Of a stretch of DNA of 5,260 nucleotides, positions 5,247-5,260 are shown one piece after another; position 1 is the stretch's first letter, and the number at the start of each line of letters is the position of its first letter. The position numbers and the translations under genes were made by a program. Under the pieces are notes generated by a model. That model searched no databases and had not been told where the DNA came from. It saw nothing but the letters and a program-made list of their open reading frames with translations. The stretch is from an uncultured cyanobacterium (GTDB lineage: Bacteria; Cyanobacteriota; Cyanobacteriia; Cyanobacteriales; Geitlerinemataceae), in the NCBI GenBank assembly GCA_937121005.1, contig CAKZKB010000570.1:1-5260 (forward strand). The letters run 5' to 3'.

Positions 5247-5260
5247 GTCTAAGGAAACCG

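Overview
The window looks like an ordinary stretch of cyanobacterial chromosome. The octamer GCGATCGC (HIP1) occurs six times in 5.26 kb, against roughly 0.1 expected by chance, and its CGATCG core is scattered throughout. The first gene belongs to the ABA4-like carotenoid-associated family, found in oxygenic phototrophs. The short tandem repeats and the AGAAACC/GGTTTCT palindrome between genes would suit a filamentous (Oscillatoria-type) cyanobacterium, but that narrower placement is inference.

Layout. (1) Positions 1-292, plus strand: the 3' part of an ABA4-like (DUF4281) membrane protein gene that enters from the left edge. (2) Positions 293-430: a convergent intergenic region made almost entirely of two low-complexity arrays, a purine-rich array of period 8 followed by a pyrimidine-rich array of period 7. 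The second array runs up to and into the stop codon of the next gene. (3) Positions 431-2800, minus strand: a 789-residue calcium-binding, probably extracellular protein. It has seven RTX nonapeptides at the N terminus, an RTX cap-like region, three Calx-beta domains, a run of 19 prolines, a fourth Calx-beta domain and a C-terminal beta-rich domain. (4) Positions 2801-2940: a spacer with a good ribosome binding site, a probable extended -10 promoter and a perfect short palindrome. (5) Positions 2941-5139, minus strand: a complete class A penicillin-binding protein (glycosyltransferase family 51 plus transpeptidase) with all catalytic motifs intact and a Ser/Gly/Tyr/Asn-rich tail. (6) Positions 5140-5260: its leader and a near-consensus sigma-70 promoter (TTGAAA, 17 bp, TATAAT).

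The two complete genes lie on the same strand 140 bp apart, each with its own translation signal and a candidate promoter, so they need not form an operon. Both act outside the cytoplasmic membrane (peptidoglycan synthesis, and a calcium-binding surface or secreted protein), but no functional link is shown. I do not see a new multi-gene system. The most unusual elements are the composite repeat region at 297-433 and the domain order of the RTX/Calx-beta protein with its poly-proline hinge.
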